Assembly (NCBI GenBank): GCA_013215445.1
Contig: JABSRA010000021.1
Coordinates: 1 to 59,139, forward strand
Origin: Oceanospirillaceae bacterium
Lineage (GTDB): Bacteria > Pseudomonadota > Gammaproteobacteria > Pseudomonadales > Balneatricaceae
DNA length: 59,139 nucleotides
Direction of reading: 5' to 3'
Numbering within the stretch: the stretch's first letter is position 1; each line of letters starts with the position of its first letter. The position numbers were made by a program, and so were the translations under genes. The notes beneath the pieces are model-generated. The model was not told the origin of the DNA and ran no database searches. It saw nothing but the letters and a program-made list of their open reading frames with translations. Below are positions 27,976 to 37,935 of this stretch, piece by piece.

Positions 27976-29470
27976 GATAGTCACAGAGAGTAAAGAGACT
28001 ACCGCGACTAAATCTACGCCAGATTTAGCCCCCCAAACGGCCAAAGACAAGCAACAGCTTGCTAAGACTGATCCCGTGAGCGATGACCAGTCAGCAATAA
28101 CAGCGACTGAGCAGAAATCGACCAAGACCGGCGACAAACCTGAGCAGGCAAGCACTGACAGCAAACCGGAAAAAACCTCCTCAGCGGCGAGCACAAAGAG
28201 TGATATACCCGCCAAAACCGTCCATAAAAAACAGCAAAAACCGCTAAAGCCCCCCACCAAAAGCGCTGTCGACACCGCTCAGGCCCGCACTGAGACAAAA
28301 GAGCGCGTAAAAAACACCGCCACTACTGAGGCTAAGCTTCCTCCATCAAACACAGCAGAGACCAAACAGAGCAGTAATAAATCGGCTGTACTGGCTCTGG
28401 TGATAGCGATTACTGCACTGGGCTTCAGCGGGTTTCAATATTACCAAAGCATACAGACAAACAGTGCCGCCGCCAGCGCCAACGCACAGCTAAAAAGCTT
28501 ACAACTGGCCCTAAGTAGCGGCATTAGCTCGGCCAATGATACCGCCAATAGCATAAAGAGCGCCGCGGATGAAAGCATCGCCAAGGCGCAGACTGCGATT
28601 CAATCAGTCAATACTAATTTGGTCTCCTTGCAGCAGGCCGAGGTCCAAAAATCAAACGACATAGCGGCACTACAGGCCCGTCTCACCAAGAGCATCCAAC
28701 AAGTTGAAGCTTCGGGTCTGCAACAAAATACTCGCAAGGACTGGCTACTCGCCGAAGTTGAGTACTTATTGCGCCTCGCCAATCAGCGAGTATTAATGGA
28801 AAACACCCCGATTGGCGCAATCGCCCTACTCAAATCGGCCGATAGCATTCTACAGCAAACCGACGATGTCTCTATTTTTTCGGTTCGCAAATCGCTCGCC
28901 ACCGATATCGCCGCGTTATCGGCCGTGCCAGTGGTCGACCAAGAGGGTTTATACCTCAAAATTGACGCCCTTAGCGCTCAGATTAACCAGCTTAAACTAG
29001 TGCCCGTCACCGACAAAAAGCAGCTGCCGAGCATTATAGACTCAGTCGCCACTGAAGCGGTTGCCGATGCACAGCAAAGTAGTTTTGCTAAAATTTGGGA
29101 CAAAGCTAGCAGCAAATTGCAAAAATTGGTGGTCATTCGCCATCGAGATAGCGCCATAGAGCCACTGTTAAGCTCGGCGCAACAAGCGGCTTTACTGCAA
29201 AACTTGCATATCTTATTCGAGCAAACTCAATTGGCATTACTGCAACGCAAACAACTACCCTACCAACGCAGTATAGAAAAAGCTGAATTAATCATACAGA
29301 CTCACTTTCAAGCTAAAGATGGCACCAGCCAAGCTTTACTCAAAGGATTACAGACGCTAAAAGAGCAGCAGATAAGCGTACCATTGCCGAGCATTGCAGG
29401 CTCCTTGAATACTCTTAAAGCTTATGTAAAGCAGAGCTCTGAGATTAAGGCGGGAGTGCAGGGCCAATGA
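27959..29470 (+). CDS. hemX: HemX family membrane protein
   Basis: The 503-residue protein has a long, disordered, Lys/Thr/Ser/Pro-rich cytoplasmic N-terminus (residues 1 to about 140). One membrane helix follows (SAVLALVIAITALGFSGFQY, about 143-162), then a large, mostly helical periplasmic domain with coiled-coil character from about 170. The stretch RKDWLLAEVEYLLRLANQR (about 259-277) is typical of the family. HemX is found between hemD and hemY in gammaproteobacteria; its exact role in haem metabolism is not established, and the old uroporphyrinogen methyltransferase label is doubtful. It overlaps hemD by 17 bp and hemY by 4 bp. Confidence 0.92.
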   Translation: MKKKDKIVTESKETTATKSTPDLAPQTAKDKQQLAKTDPVSDDQSAITATEQKSTKTGDKPEQASTDSKPEKTSSAASTKSDIPAKTVHKKQQKPLKPPTKSAVDTAQARTETKERVKNTATTEAKLPPSNTAETKQSSNKSAVLALVIAITALGFSGFQYYQSIQTNSAAASANAQLKSLQLALSSGISSANDTANSIKSAADESIAKAQTAIQSVNTNLVSLQQAEVQKSNDIAALQARLTKSIQQVEASGLQQNTRKDWLLAEVEYLLRLANQRVLMENTPIGAIALLKSADSILQQTDDVSIFSVRKSLATDIAALSAVPVVDQEGLYLKIDALSAQINQLKLVPVTDKKQLPSIIDSVATEAVADAQQSSFAKIWDKASSKLQKLVVIRHRDSAIEPLLSSAQQAALLQNLHILFEQTQLALLQRKQLPYQRSIEKAELIIQTHFQAKDGTSQALLKGLQTLKEQQISVPLPSIAGSLNTLKAYVKQSSEIKAGVQGQ

Positions 29471-30729
29471 AAGCCATTTTGATCTTGCTCTTTGTGGTAC
29501 TAGGTGCCGGTGCATTCATCGGTGAGAAAATGGTACAAGACCCAGGTTATGTGCTTATTTCCTATGATAATACCACCTTAGAAACCAGTATATGGGTGCT
29601 ATTATTATTTTGCTTTGTGGCTTTTCTGTTCACCCACTGGGCAGTTAACTTGTTCTTTAAGTTGAGCCTACCCACCAAACAATTTGGTTTATGGCGTAAA
29701 AACCGCATTGCTCGCACCGCCCAAAAACGCACCTACAAAGGGTTAATTGCACTATCTGAAGGGCAGTGGTGGCAAGCACAGCGATTACTCTCACAGACAG
29801 CACCGATCGCCGCCCAACCACTGATCAATTATTTGGGCGCAGCCAAAGCCGCCCACGAACAGGGCCATATAGCCAATACCGATGAGTTCTTTGCCAAAGC
29901 CCGTGAAGTAGCACCTGAAGCAGAGGTCAGCATAGGCCTGCAAGAAGCCGAAGTACAAATCGATCGGGGCAATAACGCCCAGGCCGTGGTCACCTTAAAA
30001 CGCCTGCATAGCTTAGCCCCTAAACACACGGGCATACTACGCGATCTAGCCGATTTACAGCAGAGTCAGAAAAGCTGGGATGAACTGATTTCGCTACTGC
30101 CTAAATTGCGTAAGCTTCAGGTTATGTCCACCGAGCAACTATTCGCCATAGAATCAAATTGCCACGCACAGATGCTCAGTAATTTACTCAGCAAGCTACC
30201 GGTAGAAAGCACCGCCAACGCCAAGGTAAAAGCACTGACTAAAAGCTGGAAAGCCCTGCCTAATACGCTCAATCAAAACAGTAAATTGATCATCACTTAC
30301 ACGCGTGCACTGTTAGAGGCAGAAGCCCCCGACCAAGCCGAGAAATTTTTACGCGCACAGATTAAAGGTTCTTGGGATAACAATCTAATCGATCTCTACG
30401 GCACCATTAATTCATCGGATACCAGTAAACAATACAATTTAGTGATCAGCTGGCTAAAAAACCAACCGGAGAATGCCGCATTATTGTTATGCGCCGCGCG
30501 ATTGGCAATGTTTAATCAAAAGTGGCAAGAGGCAGTGGTTCATTTTGAACATAGCATCACGCTACAACCTAGTATCGATGCCTATCGATCTCTGGCACAG
30601 TTGCTTGAGAGCTTAGGCGAACATACCAAGGCATTAGAGGCCAGCCACCAAGCAATGGAGCTCACCGAAGATCACTCTCCCAAACTCCCATTGCCAGTAT
30701 TAGTCGACACGGCACAAACGGTAAGCTAA
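29467..30729 (+). CDS. hemY: HemY protein (haem biosynthesis operon, TPR-like)
   Basis: The 420-residue protein has two N-terminal membrane helices (about 4-20 and 40-66) and a C-terminal TPR-like helical domain. Conserved stretches are DPGYVLISYDNTTLETSIW between the helices and the R-rich FGLWRKNRIARTAQKRTYKG just after the second. The gammaproteobacterial HemY is distinct from the protoporphyrinogen oxidase called HemY in Bacillus. Its biochemical role is uncertain; it probably scaffolds late haem synthesis. It overlaps hemX by four bases (ATGA) and ends the operon; hisF converges on it. Confidence 0.94.
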   Translation: MKAILILLFVVLGAGAFIGEKMVQDPGYVLISYDNTTLETSIWVLLLFCFVAFLFTHWAVNLFFKLSLPTKQFGLWRKNRIARTAQKRTYKGLIALSEGQWWQAQRLLSQTAPIAAQPLINYLGAAKAAHEQGHIANTDEFFAKAREVAPEAEVSIGLQEAEVQIDRGNNAQAVVTLKRLHSLAPKHTGILRDLADLQQSQKSWDELISLLPKLRKLQVMSTEQLFAIESNCHAQMLSNLLSKLPVESTANAKVKALTKSWKALPNTLNQNSKLIITYTRALLEAEAPDQAEKFLRAQIKGSWDNNLIDLYGTINSSDTSKQYNLVISWLKNQPENAALLLCAARLAMFNQKWQEAVVHFEHSITLQPSIDAYRSLAQLLESLGEHTKALEASHQAMELTEDHSPKLPLPVLVDTAQTVS

Positions 30730-30822
30730 TGGAGAAAAATTGTCGCGTGCAGCACTAAACTATCAGTTGTGTAAAACACTGGAGTTAAGTGCAACACAGG
30801 CGATTGCCTATCAGAAGTTTAT

Positions 30823-30846
30823 AAAACCCGCCAACAACGTAGCGGG
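30823..30846 (-). terminator. Intrinsic terminator after hisF
   Basis: Read on the minus strand, a 5-bp GC stem (CCCGC / GCGGG, 10-nt loop) is followed by TTTTAT, starting about 6 nt after the hisF stop. The stem is short but GC-only and correctly placed between convergent hemY and hisF. On the plus strand it lacks a T-run, so it mainly serves hisF. Confidence 0.6.
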
Positions 30847-30852
30847 CTGTCA

Positions 30853-31623
30853 CTAGCGAACTTCGATGCCCTGCTGGCGCATAAATTCTTTCGCCTGCTC
30901 AATACTGTATTCACCAAAGTGGAAAATAGACGCTGCCAGTACCGCATCTGCACCACCGAGTTTCACACCATCCACCAGGTGCTGTAAGTTACCCACCCCA
31001 CCTGAGGCGATAATCGGAATATTCACCGCATCTGAAATTGCCTTGGTCACACCGAGATCATAGCCATTTTTCACCCCATCTTGGTCCATCGAGGTCAGTA
31101 GTATTTCTCCGGCGCCATACTCAGCCATTTTAATCGCCCATTGCAGCGCATCTATCCCGGTAGATTTTCGCCCACCGTGAGTGAAAATTTCCCAGCGTTT
31201 TTCGGCTCCCGCTGCAGATACCTGCTTCGCATCGATAGCCACTACTATACACTGTGAGCCAAACCGCTCAGCGGCTTCACGCACAAAATCGGGGTTGTAG
31301 ATCGCGGCGCTATTGATCGATACTTTATCGGCACCGGCATTGAGCATCGTACGGATATCTTCACAACTGCGAATCCCCCCTCCTACCGTCAAGGGGATAA
31401 ACACCTCAGAGGCCATTTTCTCAACGGTGTGCACCATAGTGTCACGACCTTCATGCGTGGCGGTAATATCCAAAAAGGTAATTTCGTCTGCACCCTGCTC
31501 GTTATACCGCTTGGCCACTTCGACCGGATCACCCGCATCGCGAATGTCTAAAAACTGCACGCCTTTTACCACGCGGCCATTTTCAACATCGAGGCAGGGA
31601 ATAATTCGTTTTGCTAATGCCAT
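30853..31623 (-). CDS. hisF: Imidazole glycerol phosphate synthase, cyclase subunit
   Basis: HisF uses ammonia from HisH to turn PRFAR into imidazole glycerol phosphate and AICAR. The 256-residue TIM barrel opens with [20 protein letters not shown], which distinguishes HisF from its paralogue HisA and holds the catalytic Asp11. [25 protein letters not shown] (with Asp130-type catalytic residue), [14 protein letters not shown] and IIASGGVGN are all present. It should follow hisA, but here it comes 68 bp after hisH. A hairpin lies in that gap and a terminator follows the gene. Confidence 0.96.
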   Translation of the reverse strand: MALAKRIIPCLDVENGRVVKGVQFLDIRDAGDPVEVAKRYNEQGADEITFLDITATHEGRDTMVHTVEKMASEVFIPLTVGGGIRSCEDIRTMLNAGADKVSINSAAIYNPDFVREAAERFGSQCIVVAIDAKQVSAAGAEKRWEIFTHGGRKSTGIDALQWAIKMAEYGAGEILLTSMDQDGVKNGYDLGVTKAISDAVNIPIIASGGVGNLQHLVDGVKLGGADAVLAASIFHFGEYSIEQAKEFMRQQGIEVR

Positions 31624-31651
31624 GTTCTGTTCACTGTATTAGTGTTGTGTA

Positions 31652-31681
31652 AAAGACAGCCTAAGAAACAATCCTCAGGCT
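31652..31681 (-). promoter_or_regulatory. Hairpin between hisH and hisF
   Basis: On the minus strand the gap between hisH and hisF contains an 8-bp stem with one G-U pair (AGCCTGAG / CTTAGGCT, 8-nt loop) followed by GTCTTTTAC. This looks like a weak intrinsic terminator or attenuator placed exactly where hisA is normally found. It could lower hisF expression relative to hisH or mark a deletion junction. Function is inferred from form only. Confidence 0.5.
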
Positions 31682-31691
31682 AAAGGTGAGG

Positions 31692-32336
31692 TTACAACTT
31701 ACCATCCCAATTGAGAAAGTTAGTCAGTAACTGCAAACCTGCCGTATGGCTTTTCTCGGGATGAAACTGTACACAAAAGCCATTTTTATCACTTAAAGCG
31801 ACATCGAAATCAATCCCGTAATGACAAGTACCCGCCACCTGCGCGGTATTTTTCGCCGCCACGTAATAACTGTGCACAAAATAGAAACGGCTGTTATCTG
31901 CTATGCCTTGCCACAGGGGATGATCAATCGTTTGACTGACTCGATTCCAGCCCATGTGCGGTACTTTTAAACGCCCGCCATCTTCAACCATACCTTGGGC
32001 GAACTGTTTAACCTCACCCGGATAAACACCTAGACACTGGGAGCCACCATTTTCTTCTGAGCTGTCCATCAGCGCTTGATAACCCACACAAATACCCAGA
32101 AAAGGTTTACCGCTGCGCAAGGTATCGGCAACTTCAACATCGACCCCCTGAGCGAGCATTTGTGCGACACAATCGCGAATAGCACCGACGCCCGGCAAAA
32201 TAACGCGGTCGGCATCGGCAATAATTTGCGGGTCAGCGGTGACTAGTACCTTAACATTGGGCTGCACGTGCTCCAGTGCTTTAGCCACCGAGTGTAAATT
32301 ACCCATACCGTAATCAATGACGGCCACTGTACTCAT
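31692..32336 (-). CDS. hisH: Imidazole glycerol phosphate synthase, glutamine amidotransferase subunit
   Basis: HisH hydrolyses glutamine and passes ammonia to HisF. The 214-residue class-I amidotransferase has the nucleophile elbow [20 protein letters not shown] with Cys about 82, and the His-Glu pair in [40 protein letters not shown] opens the protein. The start follows the hisB stop directly, so the two are cotranscribed. The usual next gene, hisA, is absent. Confidence 0.96.
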   Translation of the reverse strand: MSTVAVIDYGMGNLHSVAKALEHVQPNVKVLVTADPQIIADADRVILPGVGAIRDCVAQMLAQGVDVEVADTLRSGKPFLGICVGYQALMDSSEENGGSQCLGVYPGEVKQFAQGMVEDGGRLKVPHMGWNRVSQTIDHPLWQGIADNSRFYFVHSYYVAAKNTAQVAGTCHYGIDFDVALSDKNGFCVQFHPEKSHTAGLQLLTNFLNWDGKL

Positions 32337-32338
32337 GA

Positions 32339-32932
32339 TTATAAACTACCCTTAGTGGACGGCATTAAATTTGGCGCTCGTGCATCTACTGTCAATGCCA
32401 TGCGCAGTGCGCGGCCAAACGCCTTAAAAATAGTCTCAGCTTGGTGATGTGCATTAAAGCCCTTGAGATTATCGATATGCAATGAGACCCCGGCGTGATT
32501 AGAGAATCCCTGAAAGAACTCCCAAAACAGCTGGGTATCAAAGCCACCGATACTGCCGCGGGTAAACTCACAGTTAAAGAACAACCCGGGACGGCCCGAG
32601 AAATCAATAACAACTCGAGAAAGAGCTTCATCCAAAGGTACGTAGGAGTGCCCATAGCGCACAATCCCGGTTTTATCCCCCACTGCCTGTTTGAAAGCTT
32701 GGCCCAGCGTTATACCGATATCTTCCACTGTGTGGTGGTCATCAATATACACATCGCCGTTGGCTTCAATTTCAATATCAATTAATCCGTGACGGGCAAT
32801 TTGATCCATCATATGCTCAAGGAAAGGCACTCCAGTGTCGGCTTGGAATTTACCCGTTCCATCTAAATTAATAGTGACCGTAATTTGAGTTTCATTGGTT
32901 TCTCTATTGATTGTCGCCTTGCGCTCAGACAT
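32339..32932 (-). CDS. hisB: Imidazoleglycerol-phosphate dehydratase
   Basis: Catalyses the sixth step of histidine synthesis, dehydrating imidazole glycerol phosphate. The 197-residue, monofunctional protein (no phosphatase domain, as in pseudomonads) shows the two metal-binding signatures: [14 protein letters not shown] with [14 protein letters not shown], and [12 protein letters not shown] with [20 protein letters not shown]. It is the first gene of the hisB-hisH-hisF group and divergent from the asmA-like gene, 281 bp away. Confidence 0.96.
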   Translation of the reverse strand: MSERKATINRETNETQITVTINLDGTGKFQADTGVPFLEHMMDQIARHGLIDIEIEANGDVYIDDHHTVEDIGITLGQAFKQAVGDKTGIVRYGHSYVPLDEALSRVVIDFSGRPGLFFNCEFTRGSIGGFDTQLFWEFFQGFSNHAGVSLHIDNLKGFNAHHQAETIFKAFGRALRMALTVDARAPNLMPSTKGSL

Positions 32933-33213
32933 GCTGGCCTACCCTTTAATTACACGGTTAAACCTAAATTCGACAGTTGAATTAGGTTAGAGGATCCACT
33001 GAACAACTCTTCAGCTTCGCTAGGGGTTACTTCCCCTTTATCATTTGGCTTTAAGTATATATACAAGCACCCAAAGGTGACAGTGCTATGGCGGTAATTT
33101 TACTGCTCAATAATTAATAGCCGAGCTGCTTAGACTTTCTGATTAAGCTGCAAGCATTTTCACTTAACTCATGTCACAATGGCTCTAATTAATGCATGAG
33201 ACAGGGAACGTAA

Positions 33214-35442
33214 ATGAAAAAGATATTTAAAATTTTGGCGATAACCATAGCCGCCGTTTTGTTACTCGCTGTCACCGGCGCCACTCTATTAGGCTTGTTA
33301 CTTGATCCTAATGATTTCAAAACAGACATTCAGCAGGCAGCTCTGGATAACGCCAACATTGAGTTACAAATAAACGGCGATATCAACTGGTCAATTTACC
33401 CCTCTATTGGCTTAGAAATCAATTCGATCACCGCCGGTTATCCCAATAAGGCAACCTTAGCCGCCCTGGAAAGTGCCCAAGTATCAGTCATGCTCATACC
33501 GCTGCTATCAGGCGATGTGCAAATGAAAGCCATTAATATTCAGGGCCTAGTGCTAAATTTAGTCAAGGATAAAGACCACAACAATTGGCAGCAGACTAGC
33601 GCTAGCGACACAGTAAGCAGTACTGAAAAAGACACCTCTACCACCCTTAAGACAGAGCCTAAAGTAACCACCAGCTCACCCGCAGAAAATGCCATCAGCA
33701 TTAAGAATATCGACATTGAAAGCATCAACATTACCGATGCAACGATTAACTACGCTGATAACGTGGCTGGCCAGCATACCAGCATCAAAAACTTCAATCT
33801 AACCACTGAGCGCATCACCAGTAACAAACCCTTTAAAGCAGAGTTGAGCTTTGATTTATCTGCAGAGCAAGCGAATAAACAACCCATCAAAGCCAGCATC
33901 GCTCTAGCCGGTAATTTCGATATAAATCTCGAGCAATTATTATTTCGCATTGAAGATCTGAGCAGTAAAGTCACCGTCATCACCGACAGAGAACTCAGTT
34001 TAGCGCTAAATGCAGACCTTGATCTAAACCTGAAGACCAACCGCATATCCGTCGATAACTTACGCATCACCAGTGCCGCTTTAAAGGCAACCGGCAAGTT
34101 ACAGTTAAGTGGTGATCAATACAGCAATATAAAAGGTAATATTGCCATTCAGCCTTTTGACTTAAAAGCATTAATGGCAGAATTCAAGTTGCCTGCCATC
34201 GTGACTGGCGATCCTGATAGCTTGCGGGCGATCTCTCTGAGCACTGATATCATCGGCAGCGCAACGCAGTTACAATTCAGCAAATTGTTAGTGACCATAG
34301 ATAACACCAACATACAGGGTGACGCCAGTTATCAACTGGCCAGCGGTCTCATCGGATTTAACCTGCAGGGCGATAGCATCAATCTAAATAACTATTTACC
34401 AGCCGCTGCAGCGCCAGCTAAGAATGCGTCAAGCGGCACGCCAACAACGGCTCAAAAAACCACCCAGACAAAGGCAACCACGACAGCGACAGGTTACTCA
34501 AAAGAAATCATTATCCCGATGCAACCATTGCGTGATTTAAGCCTTAAAGGACAGCTAACCTTTAAGAAAATTCAATACCAGAAAACTAACATCACTAGCT
34601 TAGCGCTTAACCTAGATGCAAATAAAGGGCTGGTGAAAATAACTAAGCTTAATATGAACGCCTATGCAGGCGCCATAACCAGCCAGATAACCTTGGATGC
34701 GCGTCAGCAACCGCTGCAGCTGAAAATCAACAATACAGTGAAAAACTTACAGATTGGCCCAGTACTCCACGATTTTGCACAGAGCGAGATGATGACCGGC
34801 ACCCTAGGCATCAACAGCCAGCTAACCCTTAGTGGTCAATCTATATACAGCCTAGTCAACAGTCTATCGGGTAACATTGATCTCTCTTTGGCAGAAGGTG
34901 TTATTCAAGGGATCAATGCCGCACAGGAAATGTGTGAAACCATCAACAAGGTGGCCTCGCTAGGCGGGCTCGCCAGCAGCACCCAAGCCGTCGACAAATC
35001 GACCCCTTTTGCTAGCATAACCGGCACCTTCAAACTTAAAAACGGCGTGGTCAGCAATCAAAATTTCAACGCTGATTTAGACGCAATCAATGCCAGTGGT
35101 AAAGGTAGTGTTAACTTGGCAAAGCAGACACTTAATTATCGTTTAGGTTTAAAGATACAAGACAATCTGTTTAATAAAAGTTGCTCGGTGAATAATAAGA
35201 TTCAGGGCATTGTCTGGCCGATAGATTGCAAGGGCAAGTTCTCTGACGATCCCCTCACTTTGTGTAAGCCAGATCTATCCGTGGTAAAAGATATCGTTAA
35301 AAAGGCCATCCAGGATAAATTGCAGAAAAAGCTCGAGAAAGAACTCGGTGGCAGTATTAAAGAACAGCAGCAAGAGCTGCAACAGAAAGTGGAAGAAAAA
35401 GTGAAAGATAAATTAAAAGGCTTACTCAAGGGACTATTTTAA
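33214..35442 (+). CDS. AsmA family protein
   Basis: A 742-residue envelope protein. An N-terminal membrane anchor (IFKILAITIAAVLLLAVTGA, residues 4-23) is followed by the typical AsmA start: LLDPNDFKTDIQQAALDNAN, then a beta-rich region. The middle has a low-complexity Thr/Ser/Ala linker (about 402-425). The C-terminal AsmA domain contains LSGNIDLSLAEGVIQGINA (about 552-570). The last 60 residues are a highly charged Lys/Glu/Gln helix. AsmA-like proteins are now seen as members of the bridge-like lipid-transfer superfamily that moves phospholipid across the envelope; the exact role here is unknown. GGGAAC lies upstream of the ATG, and mutY starts directly after the stop. Confidence 0.9.
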   Translation: MKKIFKILAITIAAVLLLAVTGATLLGLLLDPNDFKTDIQQAALDNANIELQINGDINWSIYPSIGLEINSITAGYPNKATLAALESAQVSVMLIPLLSGDVQMKAINIQGLVLNLVKDKDHNNWQQTSASDTVSSTEKDTSTTLKTEPKVTTSSPAENAISIKNIDIESINITDATINYADNVAGQHTSIKNFNLTTERITSNKPFKAELSFDLSAEQANKQPIKASIALAGNFDINLEQLLFRIEDLSSKVTVITDRELSLALNADLDLNLKTNRISVDNLRITSAALKATGKLQLSGDQYSNIKGNIAIQPFDLKALMAEFKLPAIVTGDPDSLRAISLSTDIIGSATQLQFSKLLVTIDNTNIQGDASYQLASGLIGFNLQGDSINLNNYLPAAAAPAKNASSGTPTTAQKTTQTKATTTATGYSKEIIIPMQPLRDLSLKGQLTFKKIQYQKTNITSLALNLDANKGLVKITKLNMNAYAGAITSQITLDARQQPLQLKINNTVKNLQIGPVLHDFAQSEMMTGTLGINSQLTLSGQSIYSLVNSLSGNIDLSLAEGVIQGINAAQEMCETINKVASLGGLASSTQAVDKSTPFASITGTFKLKNGVVSNQNFNADLDAINASGKGSVNLAKQTLNYRLGLKIQDNLFNKSCSVNNKIQGIVWPIDCKGKFSDDPLTLCKPDLSVVKDIVKKAIQDKLQKKLEKELGGSIKEQQQELQQKVEEKVKDKLKGLLKGLF

Positions 35443-36495
35443 TTGGCTTTAGTAAATTACAGTGCCGAACAGTTTAGTGGCGCCGTGCTACATTGGTTTG
35501 ACCAACATGGTCGTCACGACTTGCCCTGGCAGCAACACAAGAGTGCCTATCTCACTTGGATCTCTGAGATAATGCTACAGCAGACCCAAGTGACCACGGT
35601 GATCCCCTACTACCAACGCTTTGTTGAAAAATTTCCCGATGTCTACCAACTCGCTGCCGCAGACCTCGATGAAGTTCTCCACTTGTGGACAGGGCTTGGT
35701 TATTATGCACGGGCGCGAAATTTACACAAAGCGGCTCGCCAAGTGGTCGAGCAACACGCGGGAGAGTTTCCTCAGACCGTCGTCGAATTAGAAAACTTGT
35801 CGGGAATAGGCAGATCCACCGCAGGGGCTATTTTGTCGATCGCCAGTAATAAACGCGCCGCTATTCTCGATGGTAACGTCAAGAGAGTCTTGGCCCGCTT
35901 TTATGCGGTAGAGGGCTGGAGCGGTAAAAGCGCCATCGCCAAACAGTTATGGCAATACGCCGAACACCATACCCCTTACGGCCGATCAGCAGATTATACC
36001 CAGGCGATGATGGACATGGGCGCCACCCTCTGCACCCGTAGCAAACCCAAGTGTGACATATGCCCGATACTGACCGGCTGCTCGGCCAAAGAGCAGCAGC
36101 GAGTGACAGAATTTCCCTACTCGAAACCTAAAAAAATCTTGCCCGTTAGGCAGACCCTAATGTTGTTAATAGAAAACAGTGCTGGTGAGAAGCTACTCTA
36201 CCAACGTCCCCCTAGTGGCTTGTGGGGTGGTCTTTGGGGGCTACCGCAAATTGCTGACCTGCGTGACTGTGCCAGTGAGTTACAGCTCGATATAGACATT
36301 AATAGCGCCACTTATCTAGAACCGGTGCGCCATACCTTCAGCCACTTCCATTTGGATATAACCCCGGTGAAAATCAGATTAAACCAAGATGGCCAGCAAA
36401 TCATGGAAGCGGTGAACACACTCTGGTATAACAGCCAGCAACCCGTCAATATTGGCCTCGCCGCCCCAGTGAAAAAATTACTGGCACAGTATTAA
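35443..36495 (+). CDS. mutY: A/G-specific adenine DNA glycosylase
   Basis: MutY removes adenine mispaired with 8-oxoguanine. The 350-residue protein starts at a TTG that follows the asmA-like stop directly; AAGGGA lies about 10 nt upstream. Catalytic residues are visible as Glu42 (SEIMLQQTQV) and Asp144 (ILDGNVKRVL). The iron-sulfur cluster ligands are Cys198, Cys205, Cys208 and Cys214. LSGIGRSTAGAI is the helix-hairpin-helix motif. The C-terminal NUDIX-like domain (PPSGLWGGLWGLPQ, RHTFSHFHLDI) recognises 8-oxoguanine. yggX follows, the conserved pair. Confidence 0.96.
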   Translation: MALVNYSAEQFSGAVLHWFDQHGRHDLPWQQHKSAYLTWISEIMLQQTQVTTVIPYYQRFVEKFPDVYQLAAADLDEVLHLWTGLGYYARARNLHKAARQVVEQHAGEFPQTVVELENLSGIGRSTAGAILSIASNKRAAILDGNVKRVLARFYAVEGWSGKSAIAKQLWQYAEHHTPYGRSADYTQAMMDMGATLCTRSKPKCDICPILTGCSAKEQQRVTEFPYSKPKKILPVRQTLMLLIENSAGEKLLYQRPPSGLWGGLWGLPQIADLRDCASELQLDIDINSATYLEPVRHTFSHFHLDITPVKIRLNQDGQQIMEAVNTLWYNSQQPVNIGLAAPVKKLLAQY

Positions 36496-36525
36496 TTAAT
36501 AGCATTAGAAATTTAAGGTAACACT

Positions 36526-36801
36526 ATGCGCACTGTAAATTGCATTAAATACAAAGAAATACTAGAGGGTTTAGCCAAGCCACCCTATCCAGGCCCTAAA
36601 GGTCAGGAAATTTTCGAGAGCATTTCCAAAAAAGCCTGGGCAGAGTGGCTCAATCACCAGACCATGATTATCAATGAAAAGCATCTAAACATGATCGACC
36701 CCAGCAGCCGAGCATTACTGCAAGAAGAGATGACAAAGTTTATGCAGAGCAACGACTACGCCAAAGTTGAAGGTTATGTGCCCGAAAAAAAGTCGAGCTG
36801 A
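36526..36801 (+). CDS. yggX: Probable Fe(2+)-trafficking protein YggX
   Basis: This 91-residue protein matches the YggX family, which protects iron-sulfur clusters from oxidative damage. Conserved parts are [20 protein letters not shown] with the family Cys6, [20 protein letters not shown] and [20 protein letters not shown]. It follows mutY by 30 bp in the same direction; mutY itself is an iron-sulfur enzyme. AAGGTAAC lies upstream of the ATG at 36526. Confidence 0.96.
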   Translation: MRTVNCIKYKEILEGLAKPPYPGPKGQEIFESISKKAWAEWLNHQTMIINEKHLNMIDPSSRALLQEEMTKFMQSNDYAKVEGYVPEKKSS

Positions 36802-36872
36802 TCATTTAATATACCAAGCTAAAGCGTATTCATAACAAATCACAAAAAGTTAAACTTTATAACTATTCTCTG

Positions 36873-36901
36873 TTGACAGTCCTTCGAGATAAAGGTTTAA
36901 T
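36873..36901 (+). promoter_or_regulatory. Sigma-70 promoter of tRNA-Phe
   Basis: A perfect minus-35 hexamer TTGACA (36873-36878), a 17-bp spacer and a near-consensus minus-10 TTTAAT (36896-36901) lie 45 bp upstream of the tRNA. The GC-rich discriminator ACGCGCC follows, typical of stable-RNA promoters under stringent control. The predicted start is near 36908, giving a leader of about 38 nt. Confidence 0.8.
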
Positions 36902-36945
36902 ACGCGCCTCTTCAAACAACACAGCGTTTGTCGAGATTAAGATTT

Positions 36946-37021
36946 GCCCGGATAGCTCAGTCGGTAGAGCAGAGGATTGAAAATCCTCGTGTCGGTGGTT
37001 CGATTCCGCCTCCGGGCACCA
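36946..37021 (+). tRNA. tRNA-Phe (anticodon GAA)
   Basis: A complete 76-nt tRNA with encoded CCA. The acceptor arms GCCCGGA and TCCGGGC pair perfectly, the discriminator base is A, the D-arm reads GCTCAGTCGGTAGAGC, the anticodon stem GAGGA / TCCTC encloses TTGAAAA with anticodon GAA, and the T-loop is TTCGATT. It follows yggX, as in Pseudomonas. It has its own strong promoter. Confidence 0.98.
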
Positions 37022-37935
37022 ATCATTTTTCAGTCTCAACTGAAAACATGAGCCAATAGATTTTTGACCAGAGGTCAAAATATCGAAAGGCATCTTTTAT
37101 AACTAAGCCTAGCCTTTCCTAATTTAGAGAGAGACTGGGTTTTTTTATGTCTGCTCCATTATGTACTGGCCACATCAAACTAGGCTGCGTATTTCATAAA
37201 GAGCCAGCTTCGCTCTTTGCTCTCCATGGCATCGCCGCATACCATTGCTCCTGAATATAACATCCCTGTATTTACCCTTCGGCCAGCTTCACTGTCTATA
37301 ACAGCTGCCTACAAAGCATGAGCAATACGCGGAAGCTTTCCAGATACATTAACTAGTAGGCTATCTGGGTTAATACCAGTCAAAACATCATGATTGCCCA
37401 TGCATCAATAGCCGACTACTAGACAACAAGGTAAAGGACACCAGCATCAAGTGCAGCACTTTTTTTAGCGATTAGATTACCGCTAATTAAGCTACTCACT
37501 GAATCGCTAGCTCCTCTGAATTAGTCATAATTCTCTCTAGGTTTGAGACTTTGATCTCAATATTTTAAACGCTGTTGCGGGCTCTATATTGCATTTATCA
37601 TTCACAGAAAAAACCTTCAAAATGAACTCATAATTAACACTTTAAAAATCACACATTATACTCCTCGTAAATAAAAGACCAACAGCACAACGCCCTGTCA
37701 CAAAACCTTCACGAAAACTTAACACAAATGAAATATAGAACGTTCTTTTATGGGCTATAATCTCGCACCTTGTTGGGGATCTGAGACTTTTCCTTAAAGA
37801 AGTTGATTGCTGCAAGAGTGGTGATCCGTTTATAAGATCTCCCAATAAAGAATTCTATTTTATCAAGCCTGCTTGATGCTGCCATATTAACCACCAGAAT
37901 AAACTCTAGTAGCCCTCTACTTGAAACGGAACCCT
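37022..37935. other. Gene-poor region after tRNA-Phe
   Basis: About 900 bp without a credible protein gene. Structures seen: a perfect TTTTGACC-AGA-GGTCAAAA hairpin at 37062-37080, an AAAGAGC / GCTCTTT inverted repeat at 37198-37218, and TATAAT at 37756-37761, which could be the minus-10 element for the chemoreceptor gene. From 37773 to 37850 GGGGATCT and AGATCTCCC can pair almost completely around about 60 nt, perhaps forming a structured 5' leader. No repeat of the tRNA 3' end and no integrase were found, so there is no sign of an integrated element. Confidence 0.45.

Noticed and set aside
36946..37935. Integrated element at tRNA-Phe
   Set aside because: No integrase and no second copy of the tRNA 3' end were found in the gene-free region; synteny with yggX is normal.
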